Of a stretch of 32,268 nucleotides of DNA, positions 7,529 through 15,866 are shown piece by piece. Made by a program: the position numbers and the translations under genes. Positions within the stretch are counted from its first letter, which is position 1. The number at the start of each line of letters is the position of its first letter. The DNA lies in NCBI GenBank assembly GCA_030696315.1, contig JAUYSM010000090.1:1-32268 (forward strand), given 5' to 3'. The DNA is from Pseudohongiella sp. GTDB lineage: Bacteria; Pseudomonadota; Gammaproteobacteria; Pseudomonadales; Pseudohongiellaceae. Below the pieces are notes generated by a model. That model ran no database searches and was not told the DNA's origin. It saw only the letters and a program-made list of their open reading frames with translations.

Positions 7529-7843
7529 TTGTACGGCATTTTAATAAACGAACCCAACCTTGAAATTCTGATGCGCCACCGCGCCGTGCTCTTTGGACTG
7601 CTGGGCGTGTTTTTGTTGTATGCCGCGTTCCGGCCAGCAATGCGCACCCTTGCGATTATTGCTGGATTTGTCAGCGTCACCTCTTTCATCGCTATTGCCT
7701 GGTCGGTTGGTGGATACAACGACGCTGTTTACCGCGTTGTCATTGCCGACATCATTGCCGACATCATTGCCATCGTTGCGCTGAGTGCCGCAGGTGTTCT
7801 CCAAGTGAAGTATAAAACCCGCTCTACAGCGACGAAAACCTGA
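7529..7843 (+). CDS. Small membrane protein, probably 5'-truncated
   Basis: The frame encodes about 104 residues with three hydrophobic segments and the motif PNLEILMRHRAVLFGLLG. I recognise this from a family of about 125-130-residue membrane proteins of unknown function, often mislabelled phosphopantetheine adenylyltransferase. Family-like sequence (NEQLATLYGI) continues upstream of the first usable start, TTG 7529, but the frame closes at a TAG at 7472-7474 with no ATG or GTG between. The usual first TM segment is gone, so the gene looks 5'-truncated and may be a pseudogene. A 12-bp tandem duplication (CATTGCCGACAT at 7741-7752 and 7753-7764) adds four residues in the last helix. There is no clear ribosome site. 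Confidence 0.5.
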   Translation: MYGILINEPNLEILMRHRAVLFGLLGVFLLYAAFRPAMRTLAIIAGFVSVTSFIAIAWSVGGYNDAVYRVVIADIIADIIAIVALSAAGVLQVKYKTRSTATKT

Positions 7844-8082
7844 GGCTATTAAGACCAGACGCAGCGACAACAGGGTGTGTCCGATAATCTAAAACCAACC
7901 AGCTAGACGGGCAAAATTGGACTGGCGTTGACATCAATCGGCCCAATCTGGTGAAAAACAGGTAGTATCAACTATGCTGCTAGAGCGGGCATATGGCGTT
8001 TGACGATTTTCTGTCAGAACGCCGCAAGCTGATGGCTGGAATTGTCCGTCGTAGTTTTCAGACCTTGAGGAAGGCTGCCCTG

Positions 8083-9087
8083 ATGAATGAAATCCTGATC
8101 TTTGAGTCTGGTGATCATCCCGTACAAGTACGTCTTACGGGTGATACCGTTTGGTTGTCTCAGTCCCAAATGGCTGAGTTGTTTGATGTCCAGAAGGCTG
8201 CTGTATCTAAGCATCTGAAGAGCATATTCAACAGTGGGGAGTTGGATGCCATGGCAACTGTTTCCAAAATGGAAACAGTTCAACAGGAAGGCAAGCGGAC
8301 AGTTGCACGTAATGTTGAGCATTACAACCTCGACGCCATTATCTCAGTCGGCTACCGCGTCAATTCAACACGGGCAACACGATTCAGGCAATGGGCAACC
8401 AATGTTCTGCGGCAGCATCTGGTTCAAGGTTATACGCTGAATCAACAACGATTGCAGGAGCGCGGTGTCGAGTTTCAGCAGGTGCTGACGTTGCTATCTC
8501 AAACGCTGACCAATCAACAGTTGATAAGCAGTGACGGTCAAGCTGTCCTGTCTGTCATCAGCGACTATGCCAGAAGCTGGAGCCTGCTACAGGCCTATGA
8601 CGAGCAAAGTCTCACTGGCCAGTCTGCTCGACAAAATGGGATGAGATCACTGGAACTGGACCAAGTATTGAGTGCTGTGACTCAGTTAAAGTCAGAACTG
8701 GTAAGAAAGGGTGAAGCCACACAGTTATTTGGTCAAGTGCGCGGTGATGGTTTGGCATCAGCAATTGCTACCATTGAGCAGGGCTTTGGTGATGATCTGT
8801 TTTACCCAAACGTCGCCAGCCGGGCTGCTCACTTGCTCTATTTCGTGATCAAGAACCACCCGCTGGCAGATGGTAACAAGCGAACAGGCTCATTCCTGTT
8901 TTTGTGGTACCTGCGCCTGAACCAGCATTTACTCAAGCGTCCGGTTGAGCAGCTGATAAACGACAACACCTTGGTTGCGTTAGCCTTGCTGGTGGCTGAG
9001 AGCAAGCCAGATCAAAAAGAATTGATGGTAAAGCTGGTCGAGCATTTTGTGTTGCTGGCTGACACTGATAAGGCGGGGACAAAATAA
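8083..9087 (+). CDS. RhuM-Fic fusion protein (virulence RhuM family / Fic-DOC)
   Basis: The 334-residue protein has a RhuM N-terminal domain (VRLTGDTVWLSQSQMAELF, a DNA-binding-like helix-turn-helix region, then VGYRVNSTRATRFRQWA). Its C-terminal Fic/DOC domain carries the motif HPLADGNKRTG at residues 259-269. Fic enzymes typically transfer AMP or another phosphate-containing group to protein hydroxyls, and the motif histidine and basic residue are present. The GNKRTG ending resembles Doc-like kinases as much as AMP-transferring Fics, so the chemistry is uncertain. I chose ATG 8083 (MNEILIFES) because AGGAAGG lies 8 bases upstream and family members begin this way. An in-frame ATG at 7993 has poor ribosome context. 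A decayed copy of its middle lies at 308-439. No separate antitoxin is obvious next to it. Confidence 0.88.
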   Translation: MNEILIFESGDHPVQVRLTGDTVWLSQSQMAELFDVQKAAVSKHLKSIFNSGELDAMATVSKMETVQQEGKRTVARNVEHYNLDAIISVGYRVNSTRATRFRQWATNVLRQHLVQGYTLNQQRLQERGVEFQQVLTLLSQTLTNQQLISSDGQAVLSVISDYARSWSLLQAYDEQSLTGQSARQNGMRSLELDQVLSAVTQLKSELVRKGEATQLFGQVRGDGLASAIATIEQGFGDDLFYPNVASRAAHLLYFVIKNHPLADGNKRTGSFLFLWYLRLNQHLLKRPVEQLINDNTLVALALLVAESKPDQKELMVKLVEHFVLLADTDKAGTK

Positions 9088-9264
9088 TGGCCTTTTCTCT
9101 CTGATGATTTCCTTGCTGCCGTGTCCGTGAAGTTGGGACAGAACCCCCCCCATCAACGCCAATTTGCCAGGAAAACGTAAGCCGGGTTGTCTATAGTGAA
9201 GTTAGTCGTCATTCACTAAGGTGTATCGCCATGCACGCTATGCTCAGTACTGACACTATGTTTC

Positions 9265-9313
9265 TTGACGGCAGCTTTAAACAGGTGCTATGAATAGACC
9301 TGTTTAGAAGGAG
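9265..9313 (+). promoter_or_regulatory. Promoter with operator-like inverted repeat for the Phd/RelE pair
   Basis: TTGACG at 9265-9270 and TATGAA at 9289-9294, 18 bases apart, form a plausible sigma-70 promoter. A perfect 9-bp inverted repeat, TAAACAGGT at 9278-9286 and ACCTGTTTA at 9298-9306, straddles the -10 box. This suits autorepression by the antitoxin alone or with its toxin. AGAAGGAG at 9306-9313 is the ribosome site for the ATG at 9323. Confidence 0.6.
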
Positions 9314-9322
9314 CGCATTAAC

Positions 9323-9592
9323 ATGCAAGCAAAATTCTCTGAGGATGTTGTTCCTCTGTCTGATCTGAAGGTCAATCCTGGCAAAGTCGTTGGGCGTACA
9401 AATGAAACACATCGACCTATACTCCTGACGAGTCGTGGTCGCGGGGTTGCTGTGGTGCTAGGTCTTGAAGATTATGAAAAATCCACTGAAGAGTTGCGGT
9501 TCGTAAAGGCCGTAGCTCAAGGTCTTGCGGATATCCGAGAGGGCAATACCGTCACATTGGACGAAGCCAAGAAAATACTTGGTATCGCGTGA
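9323..9592 (+). CDS. Type II antitoxin, Phd/YefM family
   Basis: The 89-residue protein has the Phd/YefM pattern: an N-terminal dimerising DNA-binding domain (PLSDLKVNPGKVV, then RPILLTSRGRGVAVVLGLEDYE) and a flexible acidic C-terminal tail expected to wrap the toxin. It is the first gene of the pair and its stop TGA at 9590-9592 directly abuts the toxin GTG, so the two are translationally coupled. It should neutralise the RelE/ParE-type toxin and repress the promoter through the inverted repeat upstream. Confidence 0.9.
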   Translation: MQAKFSEDVVPLSDLKVNPGKVVGRTNETHRPILLTSRGRGVAVVLGLEDYEKSTEELRFVKAVAQGLADIREGNTVTLDEAKKILGIA

Positions 9593-9886
9593 GTGAAGCT
9601 TATTATTGCGCGGTCTGCGCTAAACGATCTTCAGAATATTCAGACTTATTACTTGGGGCAGGGAGTCCCTGAAGTCGGCCAGCAGATTGTAAGTGCCATA
9701 CTGGGAAAGGCGCAAAGACTGATCGACCACCCTGATTCGGGTAGGAAAGTTCCGGAGTTTGATCAAGAGCAAATCCGTGAAATTATCCATCCACCTTTTC
9801 GTATTGTGTACATGCGGCATACTGCGGTAGTCAATCTGGTACGAGTTTGGCGTAGTGAAAGACTACTGCAGCTGCCGACCACCTAA
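9593..9886 (+). CDS. Type II toxin, RelE/ParE superfamily
   Basis: This 97-residue basic protein has the RelE/ParE fold pattern: an N-terminal helical hairpin (SALNDLQNIQTYY), then PDSGRKVPEF, IREIIHPPFRIVYMR and a VVNLVRVWRSERLL strand. Family members either cleave ribosome-bound mRNA (RelE) or poison gyrase (ParE), and sequence alone does not decide between them. The IREI...YRI/VRVWHS-type ending is more ParE-like. Its GTG start follows the antitoxin stop with no gap. Its stop overlaps by 4 bases the stop of the convergent MipA-like gene. Confidence 0.87.
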   Translation: MKLIIARSALNDLQNIQTYYLGQGVPEVGQQIVSAILGKAQRLIDHPDSGRKVPEFDQEQIREIIHPPFRIVYMRHTAVVNLVRVWRSERLLQLPTT

Positions 9887-10710
9887 AACACGTACAGAAA
9901 CCCGACACTCACCTCAGCCTCATAGTTGCTGCGCGCGATCGGACTACGCCGAACGTCACTGCTAAAACGCTCATACAGTGCCTCGCCGAACACCTGCCAA
10001 TTATCGTTGAGGTTGTAGCGATAATTGTAATTGACTCCAAAGGAGCGGAATCCACTACCCATCCTGGTTTCTCTTAACCCCGATGCGGCGGATTGCACAG
10101 CGTTGATGCCAAAATCTTTATTGGCAAAATCACTGTCGTGTACAACCCCAACGACATTGATTTCAGAGCCGCTGCCGTCGGTTTGCGAGCCAAAACGATA
10201 ACCCATTCCAAACAGACCCAGATTGCCGCCGCTGCCCGTCACCACCCGGCCAACCAACCAATAACGCCAATCATCATCCAGCGCACGACGCGCTTGGAAA
10301 ACTACTTCAGTATTCTCTTCCCCGTCACCGAGCCCCGCCAGGCGACCGTCATCGGACGCACTTTCTTCACGGCCCTCATCAAAGGCTACTACCGCCTCGA
10401 GCAGCCAGGTATCAGCCCGCAGGCCACGCCAGCCCAGCGCCTCACCCGCCCAAAAGAACACATCATTGCCGCGACGCCATTGCACTGCACCCGCAGGCTC
10501 AACCTCGAAACCAAATTCGTCTGACCCTTCATAGGCTGACTCATATTCAACACCCATGCCTAATCCGAAACTCCAGCCGTCATTCCCTCGCGAGAAATCG
10601 TCCACTGAGGGCAGGGGCACCAACGCTGTTTTGCCGTCTTGCGCAAAGGCGGATTGAAGGAAAAAACCGTTTATGACCGTTGCTAACAATAAACCTGTGA
10701 ACTTTTTCAT
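9883..10710 (-). CDS. MipA/OmpV-family outer-membrane protein
   Basis: The 275-residue protein has a signal peptide (MKKFTGLLLATV... ending in AFA) followed by alternating beta-barrel strands rich in aromatic residues and glycine. It ends in VGFLYVF with a C-terminal phenylalanine, the recognition signal for outer-membrane insertion. The N-terminal GWSFGLGMGVEYESAYEGSDE region and the overall length fit the MipA/OmpV family, described as scaffold proteins for murein synthesis or as porin-like barrels. I chose the ATG whose last base is 10710 because TAAGG lies 6 bases upstream and a signal peptide begins there; the frame continues upstream without purpose. The gene is convergent with the toxin and divergent from the adaptor operon. 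Confidence 0.82.
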   Translation of the reverse strand: MKKFTGLLLATVINGFFLQSAFAQDGKTALVPLPSVDDFSRGNDGWSFGLGMGVEYESAYEGSDEFGFEVEPAGAVQWRRGNDVFFWAGEALGWRGLRADTWLLEAVVAFDEGREESASDDGRLAGLGDGEENTEVVFQARRALDDDWRYWLVGRVVTGSGGNLGLFGMGYRFGSQTDGSGSEINVVGVVHDSDFANKDFGINAVQSAASGLRETRMGSGFRSFGVNYNYRYNLNDNWQVFGEALYERFSSDVRRSPIARSNYEAEVSVGFLYVF

Positions 10711-11000
10711 GTCTAACCTTACGATAATGAGTTTGGGCAAAATACTTTGCTGCCTGCTCATACGTACAAGTTTTGTAAAAAGATCACCTATTGCCAGTTT
10801 GTTGGGGGCAGAACCTCATCGGCGTTTTTAAGGTTAAATTGACCAACTATTAGCACAATTCACGACTCGTGCTCACATTGGCTTTAATCAACATATTGAT
10901 ATTAATATAAATAATAGTTTGGCCTGATATTTGCTATTCCAGATTGAACTAAGACGACTGTGCCGTGTCAGATTTAAACAGCACAGAACAAAAATAATGG
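10711..11000. other. Divergent intergenic region between MipA-like gene and export operon
   Basis: About 290 bases without a gene should carry the promoters for the minus-strand MipA-like gene and the plus-strand adaptor operon. Bases 10880-10925 are very AT-rich (ATATTGATATTAATATAAAT), a likely promoter or UP-element area for the operon. I cannot assign clear -35 and -10 pairs, and I see no strong operator palindrome. Confidence 0.4.
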
Positions 11001-12269
11001 ATGCAAAATATGGCAATGGACAAAGTCATCCAGAAACGCAATCGCCCTTGGTGGCAATGGCTTCTGGGTCTACTCGTAATGGGCGCGCTGATATGGATTC
11101 TGTACCAGGCCATTAACTCAGCTTCCGTCAGATCAACAACGGTTCCTGCGAACCAGCTCATCATCAGTAGTGTGCAGATGGGCACCTTGGAAGACCTAAT
11201 CTCTGTCAGAGGAACGGTTCAGCCTCTGAACAGTGTTTTCCTTGACGCTGTTAACGGCGGCGTAGTGGAACAGATCTTTGTGCAAGAGGGCGCGTACGTT
11301 GAAGCCGGCCAACCCTTGCTGCAGCTGAGCAACACGTCCTTGCGTTTGAGTGTCGCCAGCAACGATACCCAGACTACCGAACAACTCAACAACCTCACCA
11401 ATATCGCCAATGGTCTTGAGATGACCAAACTCAGTACTGAACGCGAAATCATCAATATTGAATACCAGATCAGTACACTCGAGCGTCAGATTCGTCGTCA
11501 GCAAGAGCTGGTTAATGAACGTATGATTTCGCAGGAGGACTTCGACAGTATTGTTGACCAGCTTGAATATCAAAAACGATTGCTGGTTAATACTCAGGCA
11601 CGCCAGGCGCTGGAGGATCGCATCAGAGATGATCGCCTGCGGCGGATAGCCCAACAGATGGAGAAGCTGGAAGACAACCTCACCATCGCACAAAGCAGCT
11701 TCGAAGGTTTGCTGGTGCGCGCACCCATCTCCGGACAACTCACCTCACTTCCCGTTCAGATTGGTGAAAGCAAACTCAACGGTCAGCGCCTTGGCCAGAT
11801 CGACGTAGTGAATCAGTACAAAGTGGCCGCTCAAATAGACGAGTTCTATGTGTCACGCGTGGCGCCTGGCCAGCAAGCGCGATTCACGCTGTCAGGTACC
11901 GAATACAGCGTTGTGATCGATAGAGTGTATCCGGAAATCACCAGCGGACTCTTCACGGTTGATCTCATTTTCGACATGAATGTGCCAGAGAACTTGCGTC
12001 GTGGACAAACGCTGCAACTCGAGTTGATTCTGGGCAGTCCGCAGGAAACTTTGTTGTTGCCCATCGGCAGTTTTGTGCAGGAAACCGGAGGCAACTGGGT
12101 ATTTGTGTTGGATGCAAGCGGCCAGAATGCTTACCGCCGCACGATCAGTGTAGGCAGACGCAATAATCGTTTTATCGAGGTACGTGAAGGCTTGAATGCC
12201 GGCGACAGAGTGATTACATCCGGCTACGGTTCTATTGCGAACGCCGAACGAGTGCAATTAAGTCAGTAA
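11001..12269 (+). CDS. HlyD/MacA-type periplasmic adaptor (membrane fusion protein)
   Basis: The 422-residue protein has a short cytoplasmic N-terminus, one inner-membrane anchor at about 19-40 (WWQWLLGLLVMGALIWILYQ) and a lipoyl half-motif (VRGTVQPLNSVFLDAVNGGVVEQI). A long coiled-coil hairpin spans about 125-230, the second lipoyl half reads LVRAPISGQLTSLPVQIGE, and a beta-barrel plus membrane-proximal domain end in SQ. Such adaptors link the ABC permease to a TolC-like channel, and no such channel is encoded here. It leads the operon adaptor-ATPase-permease, with the ATPase 31 bases downstream. The start could be ATG 11001, 11010 or 11016. In the pseudogene copy the codon equivalent to 11001 is ATC while the ATG at 11010 is kept, which favours 11010. 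None has a strong ribosome site. It is the only intact adaptor for three permeases. Confidence 0.92.
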   Translation: MQNMAMDKVIQKRNRPWWQWLLGLLVMGALIWILYQAINSASVRSTTVPANQLIISSVQMGTLEDLISVRGTVQPLNSVFLDAVNGGVVEQIFVQEGAYVEAGQPLLQLSNTSLRLSVASNDTQTTEQLNNLTNIANGLEMTKLSTEREIINIEYQISTLERQIRRQQELVNERMISQEDFDSIVDQLEYQKRLLVNTQARQALEDRIRDDRLRRIAQQMEKLEDNLTIAQSSFEGLLVRAPISGQLTSLPVQIGESKLNGQRLGQIDVVNQYKVAAQIDEFYVSRVAPGQQARFTLSGTEYSVVIDRVYPEITSGLFTVDLIFDMNVPENLRRGQTLQLELILGSPQETLLLPIGSFVQETGGNWVFVLDASGQNAYRRTISVGRRNNRFIEVREGLNAGDRVITSGYGSIANAERVQLSQ

Positions 12270-12300
12270 ATCAACATTAGAAATCAGGGAGACGAACACC

Positions 12301-12996
12301 ATGATCACACTTGAAAAGATCTGCAAAGTTCACCGCACGGAAGAAATTGAAACAGCTGCACTCGACAACATTAATCTGAGCGTTGAAAAAGGTGAGTTTG
12401 TGTCCATCATGGGCCCCTCAGGTTGCGGCAAGTCAACGCTGCTCAACGTACTGGGTTTGTTGGATACACCCAACAGCGGACACTATTATCTGAACGGTGA
12501 GGATCTGGCCGGTTACACCGAGTCACAACGCGCCAGCATACGCAAATCCAACATTGGTGTGATCTTCCAGAGTTTTAATCTGATCGACGAGCTGACTGTT
12601 GCCCAAAACGTTGACCTGGCGCTTTTGTACCAGAAAGTCCCCGCCGCCGAACGCAAAGCCCGCGTTGAGACGGTGCTCAAGCGCGTCGCCATCGATCACC
12701 GCAGTAAACATTATCCGCAACAGCTTTCAGGTGGACAGCAGCAGCGCGTGGCCATTGCCCGTGCGATTGTCAGCAACCCTAAAGTCCTGCTCGCCGACGA
12801 ACCTACCGGAAATCTGGACACACGCAACGGCGACGACGTCATGGCCTTGCTGAAAGAACTGAATCAGGAAGGTGCAACAGTGATTATGGTGACGCACTCT
12901 GAGCATTACGCCGCGTATGGGACGCGTGTCGTGCGGCTGCTTGACGGGCAGATTGTGGATGCCAACGCCAGGGCGAATGTTGACGCCGTTCTTTAA
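12301..12996 (+). CDS. ABC transporter ATPase, MacB/LolD class (copy 2)
   Basis: This 231-residue nucleotide-binding protein has the same motifs at the same positions as copy 1: GPSGCGKST 38-46, Q90, LSGGQ 142-146, VLLADE 162-167 and H199. It has a good ribosome site, GGGAG, about 11 bases upstream. At DNA level it is diverged from copy 1 by roughly one base in five near the 5' end, mostly at third positions, yet nearly identical from 12937 onward. The proteins differ at only about 8 residues, so both copies seem to be under purifying selection. The gene sits between the intact adaptor and permease 3 and should power that permease. The two ATPases are probably interchangeable. Confidence 0.95.
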   Translation: MITLEKICKVHRTEEIETAALDNINLSVEKGEFVSIMGPSGCGKSTLLNVLGLLDTPNSGHYYLNGEDLAGYTESQRASIRKSNIGVIFQSFNLIDELTVAQNVDLALLYQKVPAAERKARVETVLKRVAIDHRSKHYPQQLSGGQQQRVAIARAIVSNPKVLLADEPTGNLDTRNGDDVMALLKELNQEGATVIMVTHSEHYAAYGTRVVRLLDGQIVDANARANVDAVL

Positions 12997-13022
12997 TTTG
13001 CGTTCTGCGTGAGGGATTCACC

Positions 13023-15473
13023 ATGTTTTATAACTACCTGCTTGTCGCATTACGGAATTTGAAGAAACAACCCGGTTTTACCGCCATTAAAGTGCTCAGC
13101 CTGAGTCTGGGTCTGGTGTGCAGTCTGCTGGTGTTGATGCATGTGCAGTACACCAGCAGCTACGATAAACATTTTGAGAACTGGCAGAATATTTATCGGG
13201 TGGTCACCAGCCTGACCACGGATCAGCGTATTGATAGCAGCCTTATCCCGGAAGGGGTTTACAACCCGCTGTTACAGGACTATGGTCAGATAGAAGAATC
13301 TGCAAAAATCCAGTCAGCTAACGCGCTGTTCACCTATGGCGACACCTCGGCACCCAACGATTATTTATGGGTGGAACCGGAGTTTCTGACAATTTTTTCG
13401 TTTGATTTTGTTCAGGGAGATCGACATAGCGCGTTGACAGATCCCAATACGATTGTGCTGACTCAAAGCACAGCAGCAAAATATTTTGGTCAGGAAGATC
13501 CCATGGGGAAAAATCTGACAATGGAAAATCGCACTGACTTACGAGTGACAGGTGTGATCAGAGACTTGCCGCCCAATACCCATTTTGAGATTGACGCCAT
13601 GATTGGCACGCCGACAGGCCGGCAACTTGTGGGCGAAAACTTTATGAATGGTAGCGCATGGGCTGGGTACAACGGTACCCGCGCGTATGTGGTGATTTCA
13701 GACCCGGAATCTGCGGAGGCTATGCGCGCTGATCTGCCAAATTTTGTTGAGCGCAATGTGCCCGACGCGCAACGTGATTTTGTAATGAGCATTGAGACCG
13801 CCCTGGATCTGGAGCCGTTGGCTGACATTCAACTCTCGCCCCGTCAAGGGTTTGCCGCGCCTGACAATAGCCGAAGACTGGTGCTGGCTGGCTTGGTGAC
13901 ATTTGCTGCGCTGATCCTGCTGAGTTCCTGCATTAACTTCGCCAATCTTTCCCTGTCCCAGATGCAGCAAAGGGGTAAAGAAACCGGGATACGCAAAACC
14001 TTGGGTGCAACGCGATCTGATCTGCTGACTCAGTTTATGGCTGAGTCCATGTTGCTGACGCTTATCGCGTTGCTGGTGGCCTTGCCTGTTGTTTATTTTG
14101 CCGTTGGCCCCTACACCACACTCACTGCGACGGCCTTTACATTCGCTAGCATGTTTGGCTCTACGCAGGTGTTGATCATCATTGTGTTTGTATTGGCGAC
14201 TGGCTTGTTATCTGGGTTGATACCTGCCATACGCATGTCGCAATTTGCTCCCACGGCGGCCATCAGTGGCAAGCGGGATGGTGGTAAAGCCAGTCGGATG
14301 ATTCGATCGGGGCTGACCATTGTCCAATTTACGTTTGCTGTGGTGCTGGTCGTTCTGGCGATTGGTATCACGCTGCAAGTCCGTTATCTGAATGAAGTGG
14401 ATATCGGTTTTAACCGCAGCAATCTGGTGGTGCTGGACAGCATGTACAACCCGCGCAATCCTGAACAATTCAACTATGACGCCTTGGTCAATGACTTGCG
14501 GCAGCACCCGGGCATTCTCACAATCGGCAAATCAGAACAGGCACCGCCTAACAACGGAGGCTACAATCCGTGGCGTCATTCCAGCTGGCCGGCAGACGAA
14601 ATTCGACCGGTGAGTCATCTGGGAGTAGACGAAAACTACGTCAACGCGATGCAATTACAATTGTTGGCAGGTCGCAATTTTTCCCAGGACTTCCCGGCGG
14701 ACTATATGCCTGCTGGAAGCGCGCTTGATCCTGAACAAACCTACGGCATTCTGGTGACGCCGGCAGCCATCAGAAATTTTGGTCTGGGCAATAACGAAGA
14801 GGCGATTGATCAGATATTGATGCTCAGTGATTTCAGCTTCAGAGTCGTAGGTGTCGTTAATGAATTCAGATTGTCTGGAGGGCTTGAGGACACCTTGCGT
14901 TCGACCTCAATACTGCGAGCGAGCAGTCAGCCCATGCGCAGTCTGCTGATAAGATTGGATCCGGCACAACGCGACAGCGCCCTGCAACATATCGATAGTG
15001 TTTGGGCGATACACAGACCAGACGCCCCCATCAATCGCGAATTTTATGAGCAATCATTCAACCAGCAGATTTATGAGGAAACCAATGGTATCAATCGCGC
15101 TGCCCAGTTTGCTGCGTTGATTACAATTGTGATTGCAGCATTGGGACTGTATGCGTTGGCGTTTTACTCAACCCAGCGCCGCACCAAAGAAATTGGTGTA
15201 CGCAAAGTGTTGGGCGCTACTGCCTCCTCTATTGTTCAGTTGCTGAGTCTGGACTTCATAAAACCGGTCATCATTGCGTGCCTGTTTGCCAGCGTACTGG
15301 CGTATTTTGTCACCGCATTTTACTTTGGTCAGTTCTCAGCGCCAGCGAGCTTGTCACCCTTGGTTTATGTGCTGGTGATTGCCGGCATGATTCTGCTGTC
15401 GCTACTGACAGTGGCTGCGCAGTGCATCAAAACAGCCAAATCTGATCCGGTATTGTCGTTACGGTCGGAGTAA
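13023..15473 (+). CDS. FtsX/MacB-type ABC permease, 8 TM (paralogue 3)
   Basis: The 816-residue permease has two fused MacB_PCD-FtsX modules like paralogues 1 and 2: N-terminal TM at about 21-42, three TMs plus a fifth between about 285 and 452, three TMs at the C-terminus and two large periplasmic domains. Coupling motifs are RGKETGIRKTLGA and RRTKEIGVRKVLGA. Start ATG 13023 has GAGGGA 6 bases upstream. The first 33 or so codons and the leader are nearly identical in DNA to permease 1; the remainder is diverged. The gene closes the complete adaptor-ATPase-permease operon and is followed after 4 bases by a 47-nt perfect palindrome, which may end the transcript. The substrate is unknown. Confidence 0.92.
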   Translation: MFYNYLLVALRNLKKQPGFTAIKVLSLSLGLVCSLLVLMHVQYTSSYDKHFENWQNIYRVVTSLTTDQRIDSSLIPEGVYNPLLQDYGQIEESAKIQSANALFTYGDTSAPNDYLWVEPEFLTIFSFDFVQGDRHSALTDPNTIVLTQSTAAKYFGQEDPMGKNLTMENRTDLRVTGVIRDLPPNTHFEIDAMIGTPTGRQLVGENFMNGSAWAGYNGTRAYVVISDPESAEAMRADLPNFVERNVPDAQRDFVMSIETALDLEPLADIQLSPRQGFAAPDNSRRLVLAGLVTFAALILLSSCINFANLSLSQMQQRGKETGIRKTLGATRSDLLTQFMAESMLLTLIALLVALPVVYFAVGPYTTLTATAFTFASMFGSTQVLIIIVFVLATGLLSGLIPAIRMSQFAPTAAISGKRDGGKASRMIRSGLTIVQFTFAVVLVVLAIGITLQVRYLNEVDIGFNRSNLVVLDSMYNPRNPEQFNYDALVNDLRQHPGILTIGKSEQAPPNNGGYNPWRHSSWPADEIRPVSHLGVDENYVNAMQLQLLAGRNFSQDFPADYMPAGSALDPEQTYGILVTPAAIRNFGLGNNEEAIDQILMLSDFSFRVVGVVNEFRLSGGLEDTLRSTSILRASSQPMRSLLIRLDPAQRDSALQHIDSVWAIHRPDAPINREFYEQSFNQQIYEETNGINRAAQFAALITIVIAALGLYALAFYSTQRRTKEIGVRKVLGATASSIVQLLSLDFIKPVIIACLFASVLAYFVTAFYFGQFSAPASLSPLVYVLVIAGMILLSLLTVAAQCIKTAKSDPVLSLRSE

Positions 15474-15477
15474 TTGA

Positions 15478-15524
15478 GGGTAGGGGACGGAGGGATCAAA
15501 TTTTGATCCCTCCGTCCCCTACCC
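15478..15524. repeat. Intergenic palindrome, copy B (GGAGGGATCAAA core)
   Basis: A perfect 47-nt inverted repeat with 23-base arms around a single central T, 4 bases after the permease 3 stop. The core ACGGAGGGATCAAA and its complement are shared with the copy at 30244. The outer arm is GGGTAGGGG here, with matching complement. No T-run follows. It may stabilise or end the export operon transcript. Confidence 0.9.
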
Positions 15525-15542
15525 ATCCCCGTCGACAGGTCC

Positions 15543-15586
15543 TTGCCGACTATGCTGTAATGCAATGTAGTCACTTGCATTGGAGG
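15543..15586 (+). promoter_or_regulatory. Promoter and operator-like repeat of the RHH/ParE pair
   Basis: TTGCCG at 15543-15548 and TGTAGT at 15566-15571, 17 bases apart, form a plausible promoter. AATGCAA at 15559-15565 and TTGCATT at 15575-15581 make a perfect 7-bp inverted repeat flanking the -10 box, as expected for a ribbon-helix-helix autorepressor. GGAGG at 15582-15586 is a strong ribosome site 7 bases before the ATG at 15594. Confidence 0.55.
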
Positions 15587-15593
15587 TACAGTC

Positions 15594-15866
15594 ATGAGCG
15601 TCACTACCGTTCGTCTTCCGCCCGACGTTGAGCAACACCTGGAAGCAATCGCCGGCAGGCTCCATCGGAGTAAAGGCTGGGTGATCAATCAGGCTCTATC
15701 GGAATACATTGAAAAGCAGCAGCGTGAGCAGGAGCGTTGGCAACAAACGCTGGAGGCAATGGAGTCTGCTGCCCAAGGAAGAGTAGTCGATGCTGGGGTT
15801 GTTCATGACTGGATGATCAGCTGGGGGGCTGAAAACGAGCAAGATGCGCCGAGGTCAGGTAAGTGA
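15594..15866 (+). CDS. Ribbon-helix-helix antitoxin (CopG/ParD-like)
   Basis: The 90-residue protein has an N-terminal ribbon-helix-helix fold: the strand VTTVRLPPDVEQHLEAIA, then a turn and the helix SKGWVINQALSEYIEKQQ. A charged, glutamine- and glutamate-rich C-terminal half is the likely toxin-binding tail. It should dimerise, bind the inverted repeat in its own promoter and neutralise the toxin encoded next. Its stop overlaps the toxin start by 4 bases (GTGA), giving translational coupling. Confidence 0.9.
   Translation: MSVTTVRLPPDVEQHLEAIAGRLHRSKGWVINQALSEYIEKQQREQERWQQTLEAMESAAQGRVVDAGVVHDWMISWGAENEQDAPRSGK

Noticed and set aside
9116-9150. C-rich tract after the RhuM-Fic gene as a terminator
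   Set aside because: The run of eight C bases has no complementary G-run close by and no T-tract, so no stable hairpin forms.
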